From contig NZ_FMZJ01000007.1 in assembly GCF_900101455.1 (NCBI RefSeq), positions 146,653 to 210,652 on the forward strand: DNA of 64,000 nt. The letters run 5' to 3'. Below the pieces are notes generated by a model. It did not search any database, was not told the DNA's origin, and saw only the letters and a list, made by a program, of their open reading frames with translations. The translations under genes and the position numbers were made by a program. The DNA is from Sphingomonas sp. YR710. GTDB lineage: Bacteria > Pseudomonadota > Alphaproteobacteria > Sphingomonadales > Sphingomonadaceae. Below, piece by piece: positions 61,750 through 64,000 of the stretch (position 1 is its first letter; each line of letters opens with the position of its first letter).

Positions 61750-62363
61750 GACCGAACCTCCCGGGCAGTGCCAATTTCGGGCAGCAGCAAGGCCGCCAGC
61801 ATTTCGCGGGCACGGGCGAGCCGCGACATCACGGTGCCCATCGGCACGCCGGTGATCGCGGCTATTTCGCGATAGGAAAGTTCTTCCAGTTCGCGCAGCA
61901 CCAAAGCCTCGCGAAACGGCTCGGGCAGGCCGGCGATCGTCAACCGTAGCCCGTCCGCCTCGCTTCGCCGCATCATGATCGCCTCGGGATCATCATAGTC
62001 GATCGCGGATTCAACCGGGTTCTCATCATCGAACGCATATCCCCCCTCTTCAGGGCGGTCGCGGCGCGCGCTCGCCCAATCGCGGAAGCAGTTGCGGACG
62101 ATCGCCAGCAGCCACGGCTTCGCCGCCTCGCCGCGATAACCGGGAAAGGCACGGAAGGCGCGCAGGAAGGCATCCTGCGCGATATCCTCTGCCGCGACCG
62201 GATCGCGGGCGAGGAAACGTGCGAAATTATAGGCGGCATCCATATGCGGGAGCATCTCCTCCCGGAAACGGGCGGCATCGTCCCGACGCACCGGCGCGGG
62301 CCCGACCGCAACGTCGCGATCGGAGACCAGATGCGGCCGGAAAAAGCGCCCGAACCTTCCCAT
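61746..62363 (-). CDS. ECF-type RNA polymerase sigma factor
   Basis: 205 residues. Region 2: YNFARFLARDPVAAEDIAQD then AFLRAFRAFPGYRGEAAKPW. Region 4: LPEPFREALVLRELEELSYR, EIAAITGVPMGTVMSRLARA (helix-turn-helix). Paired with the zinc anti-sigma gene (4-bp overlap). Gene order with a cupredoxin and a metallophosphoesterase suggests copper or envelope signal sensing, but this is inference. Confidence 0.95.
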   Translation of the reverse strand: MGRFGRFFRPHLVSDRDVAVGPAPVRRDDAARFREEMLPHMDAAYNFARFLARDPVAAEDIAQDAFLRAFRAFPGYRGEAAKPWLLAIVRNCFRDWASARRDRPEEGGYAFDDENPVESAIDYDDPEAIMMRRSEADGLRLTIAGLPEPFREALVLRELEELSYREIAAITGVPMGTVMSRLARAREMLAALLLPEIGTAREVRS

Positions 62364-62384
62364 TTCTGTCCCCTGCCCTGCCCG

Positions 62385-62747
62385 TCAGGACGGTTTGACG
62401 ATGATATGCGCCGTCATGTGCGGGTGAAGCGAGCAAAAATAGCCATAATCGCCCGGCCTGGTGAAGGTGAACGAATATCGGCCGCCGGTGTCGAGCGCCG
62501 TCGACCGGAAGCTCTTGTCATTGGCGACGACGGCGTGCGGATCCTCGTCGGCGTTGGTCCACGTCACCGTGGTGCCGGGGCTGATGGTCAGCACGGCCGG
62601 CTCGAACGCGAAATTGCGGATCAGGACAGTCTGTACCCTGGGCACCGGCGCCGCGATGGCGAAGCTGCTGCCGGACGGGGTTGCGCCGAGCGCACCTAAG
62701 GCGAGGAACAGCATTGCGCCGAGGCGCATCAGGCGAACGGTCTTCAT
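62385..62747 (-). CDS. Secreted cupredoxin (plastocyanin-like)
   Basis: 120 residues. Signal peptide followed by a plastocyanin fold: VLIRNFAFEPAVLTISPGTT, VTWTNADEDPHAVV (His ligand) and DYGYFCSLHPHMTAHI (Cys, His and Met ligands), a type 1 copper site. It carries electrons or binds copper in the periplasm. Located 21 bp upstream of the ECF sigma factor gene on the same strand. Confidence 0.94.
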   Translation of the reverse strand: MKTVRLMRLGAMLFLALGALGATPSGSSFAIAAPVPRVQTVLIRNFAFEPAVLTISPGTTVTWTNADEDPHAVVANDKSFRSTALDTGGRYSFTFTRPGDYGYFCSLHPHMTAHIIVKPS

Positions 62748-62767
62748 GAGCAGTCTCCAAAAAGCGA

Positions 62768-63709
62768 TCAGACGAGCGCGGCGTCGATCAACGCGATGGG
62801 GGTGTCGCCACGCGTGACAGTCGCGGTGCGGACACCCAGCACCGACTGCAGTTGCCCGGCAGGCACCACCAACGGTCCCGGCGAAGGCGCGCTGCCCGGC
62901 GCGGGCTGCGGGTAAGCGGTCGATCGTGCGCTGTGGAAGTTGATATTGCCTTCCACTTTCCGGATGATCTGGTGGATATGGCCGTTGAGCACGGTCACCG
63001 ATCCGAACCGCCGCAACTCGCCGAGCGCCTGCAGGCCGTCACCGGTGCCCCACCCCCAGTCGGCATAGACCGTCCACAGCGGGATATGGGCGAAGACGAC
63101 GATCGGCGTACTCGCCGACCGGCCCGCCAGATCGGCGTGCAGCCAGGCGAGTTGATCCTCGCCCAATTGCCCCATGCCGCCGGGCTTCAGATTGGCGACA
63201 TTGACCAAAGCCACGAAATGCACGCCGTCATGATCGAAACTGTACCAGCCGGTGCCGCGTGCGTTCTTGCCGTATCGCGCGAGATAGGCCTTGCCGCCGC
63301 CTTCATCGAGCATGTCATGCTCGCCCGGAATGTGGAAGACGGGTAACCCCGCCTCAGCGATGATCGCATCGGCATCGGCGAATTCCTCATCCTTCGACAA
63401 ATGGCTGATATCGCCGGTGTGCAGAATGAAATCGGGCTTCACCGGCAGCGCCTTCACCTTGGCCACCGCTTCGCGGAAGGTCGCCCGGGCATCGGGGTTG
63501 GCGGCCTTGGCAAAGCCGACATGGCTGTCGCTGATCTGGAGAAAGGTGAATGGCTTGACCTTGCCGTAGCCGGGCGAGGCGCCCAACGCCGCGTCGAGGT
63601 TGACCGAGGTCGCGACACCCCCGCTCACCGTGTAGAGCGCGCCCGCGCCCGCCCATCCCATGCATCGCAGCGCGCCGCGCCGATCCATGCCGTCATGTTC
63701 GCCCATCAC
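62768..63709 (-). CDS. Tat-exported metallophosphoesterase
   Basis: 313 residues. N-terminal Tat signal MDRRGALRCMGWAGAGALYT (RR near the start). Calcineurin-like motifs: FLQISDSHVGF (DxH), FILHTGDISHL (GD), FHIPGEHDML (GEHD where GNHD is usual), FAHIPLW (H) and LNGHIHQI (GHxH). It hydrolyses a phosphoester in the periplasm. First gene of the operon with the cupredoxin (20 bp), sigma and anti-sigma genes. Confidence 0.93.
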   Translation of the reverse strand: MMGEHDGMDRRGALRCMGWAGAGALYTVSGGVATSVNLDAALGASPGYGKVKPFTFLQISDSHVGFAKAANPDARATFREAVAKVKALPVKPDFILHTGDISHLSKDEEFADADAIIAEAGLPVFHIPGEHDMLDEGGGKAYLARYGKNARGTGWYSFDHDGVHFVALVNVANLKPGGMGQLGEDQLAWLHADLAGRSASTPIVVFAHIPLWTVYADWGWGTGDGLQALGELRRFGSVTVLNGHIHQIIRKVEGNINFHSARSTAYPQPAPGSAPSPGPLVVPAGQLQSVLGVRTATVTRGDTPIALIDAALV

Positions 63710-63906
63710 CGATCGTCCTTCATTCGAAGCGTTCGAAAGGCAGGACTGCGGGAGGCGCGGATTTATTCCCGACGGAGGCGATTTTTTGATACGGCATCGC
63801 CTTGCCTGATATCGATGGGAATTATCGCATTGATTGGCACGATTGCGAATATTTTGGATGTGCCGGGATTCAGGTAGTCATCCGCGAACAAAGACTTACT
63901 TCGAAT
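63710..63906. other. Promoter region of the metallophosphoesterase operon
   Basis: About 200 bases. On the minus strand GGGAATAAA (63770-63762) lies about 53 bases before the ATG and resembles the -35 of ECF promoters, so the sigma factor in this operon could control itself. The matching -10 is not clear. Composition is AT-rich toward 63900, next to the IS. Confidence 0.35.
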
Positions 63907-64000
63907 TAGAGCATTTTGTGATTAGATTGACGCATAGCCTGAGTTTTTGAGATAGTTGGCACATTCCTGAGGTGAGAAGGCATTGAGGAGCTGTCCGATG
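63907..64000 (+). mobile_element. Left end of an insertion sequence, cut by window edge
   Basis: The first 46 bases repeat the scar at 36475-36520 with one difference. They continue with TAGTTGGCAC and lead to GAGGAG (63985-63990) and an ATG at 63998-64000, a likely transposase start. The TA at the left edge could be the target dinucleotide of an IS630-type element, but the family is not established. Confidence 0.6.

Noticed and set aside
1..64000. CRISPR array, prophage or secretion system
   Set aside because: No regularly spaced direct repeats with unique spacers, and no phage structural or integrase genes were seen. The repeats present are palindromic pairs.

Overview
The window is chromosomal DNA from a GC-rich alphaproteobacterium, most likely a member of the Sphingomonadaceae (Sphingomonas or a close relative). 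The reasons are the uniformly high GC at third codon positions, three large TonB-dependent receptors with the sphingomonad-type DIIVTARR/DIIVSARR or EITVFG plug starts, a popZ-tolC-valS gene neighbourhood, Mg-type HemB, betaine-lipid genes btaAB, and two candidate EcfG-type (GGAAC/GTT) stress promoters. There are no rRNA genes, prophage genes or CRISPR arrays. One tRNA gene, tRNA-Val(GAC), lies at the left edge.

Layout. 0-6.7 kb: tRNA-Val with a terminator, an AT-rich membrane-protein ORF, a winged-helix regulator, small conserved ORFs, a tandem transglutaminase pair divergent from an N-formylglutamate amidohydrolase, and a DUF1223 protein. 6.7-17.6 kb: a long minus-strand housekeeping block, transcribed in the order pcm, tolC, popZ, S9 peptidase, valS, MATE transporter, hemB, GNAT acetyltransferase. 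valS carries an in-frame copy of a GC-rich palindromic repeat. 17.8-30 kb: secreted thioredoxin, stress-type secreted protein, response regulator, thioesterase, TonB receptor 1, hybrid histidine kinase, PPK2, Asp/Glu racemase and NCS1 permease. 31.1-33.1 kb: btaA-btaB (betaine lipid synthesis) behind a Pho-box-like direct repeat. 33-38.3 kb: a scarred accessory zone with a frameshifted pseudogene, a palindromic element, TonB receptor 2 (paralogue of receptor 1), a 46-bp IS-end remnant, a 5'-truncated gene, and a complete but inactivated ISAzo13-type insertion sequence with 3-bp target duplication.

38.6-45.9 kb: a stress and redox cluster with hsp20, a 27-residue membrane peptide, a metY remnant, an alpha/beta hydrolase-OsmC fusion, a stand-alone OsmC that lacks its second cysteine, two pirins, a DUF2383 protein, a PepSY-like membrane protein and L-serine ammonia-lyase. 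46.3-50 kb: TonB receptor 3, directly followed by a secreted nucleotide pyrophosphatase/phosphodiesterase, probably an organophosphate uptake pair. 50-54.5 kb: an orphan ribbon-helix-helix antitoxin, a DAACS symporter and an EnvZ/OmpR-type two-component system with a triple direct-repeat operator candidate. 54.6-60.8 kb: secreted Thr-rich protein, EF-hand protein, sterol-desaturase family protein, serine hydrolase, M19 dipeptidase, DUF1810 protein, and a two-TM K+ channel/RCK protein with a non-canonical filter. 61-63.7 kb: a minus-strand operon of metallophosphoesterase, cupredoxin, ECF sigma and zinc anti-sigma. 63.9-64.0 kb: the start of another insertion sequence running off the window.

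The most unusual points are the palindromic repeat translated inside ValS, the families of nested GC-rich palindromes shared by several loci, the phosphorus-economy genes with Pho-box-like repeats (btaAB, the receptor/phosphodiesterase pair), and the K+ channel filter SVGFSE.
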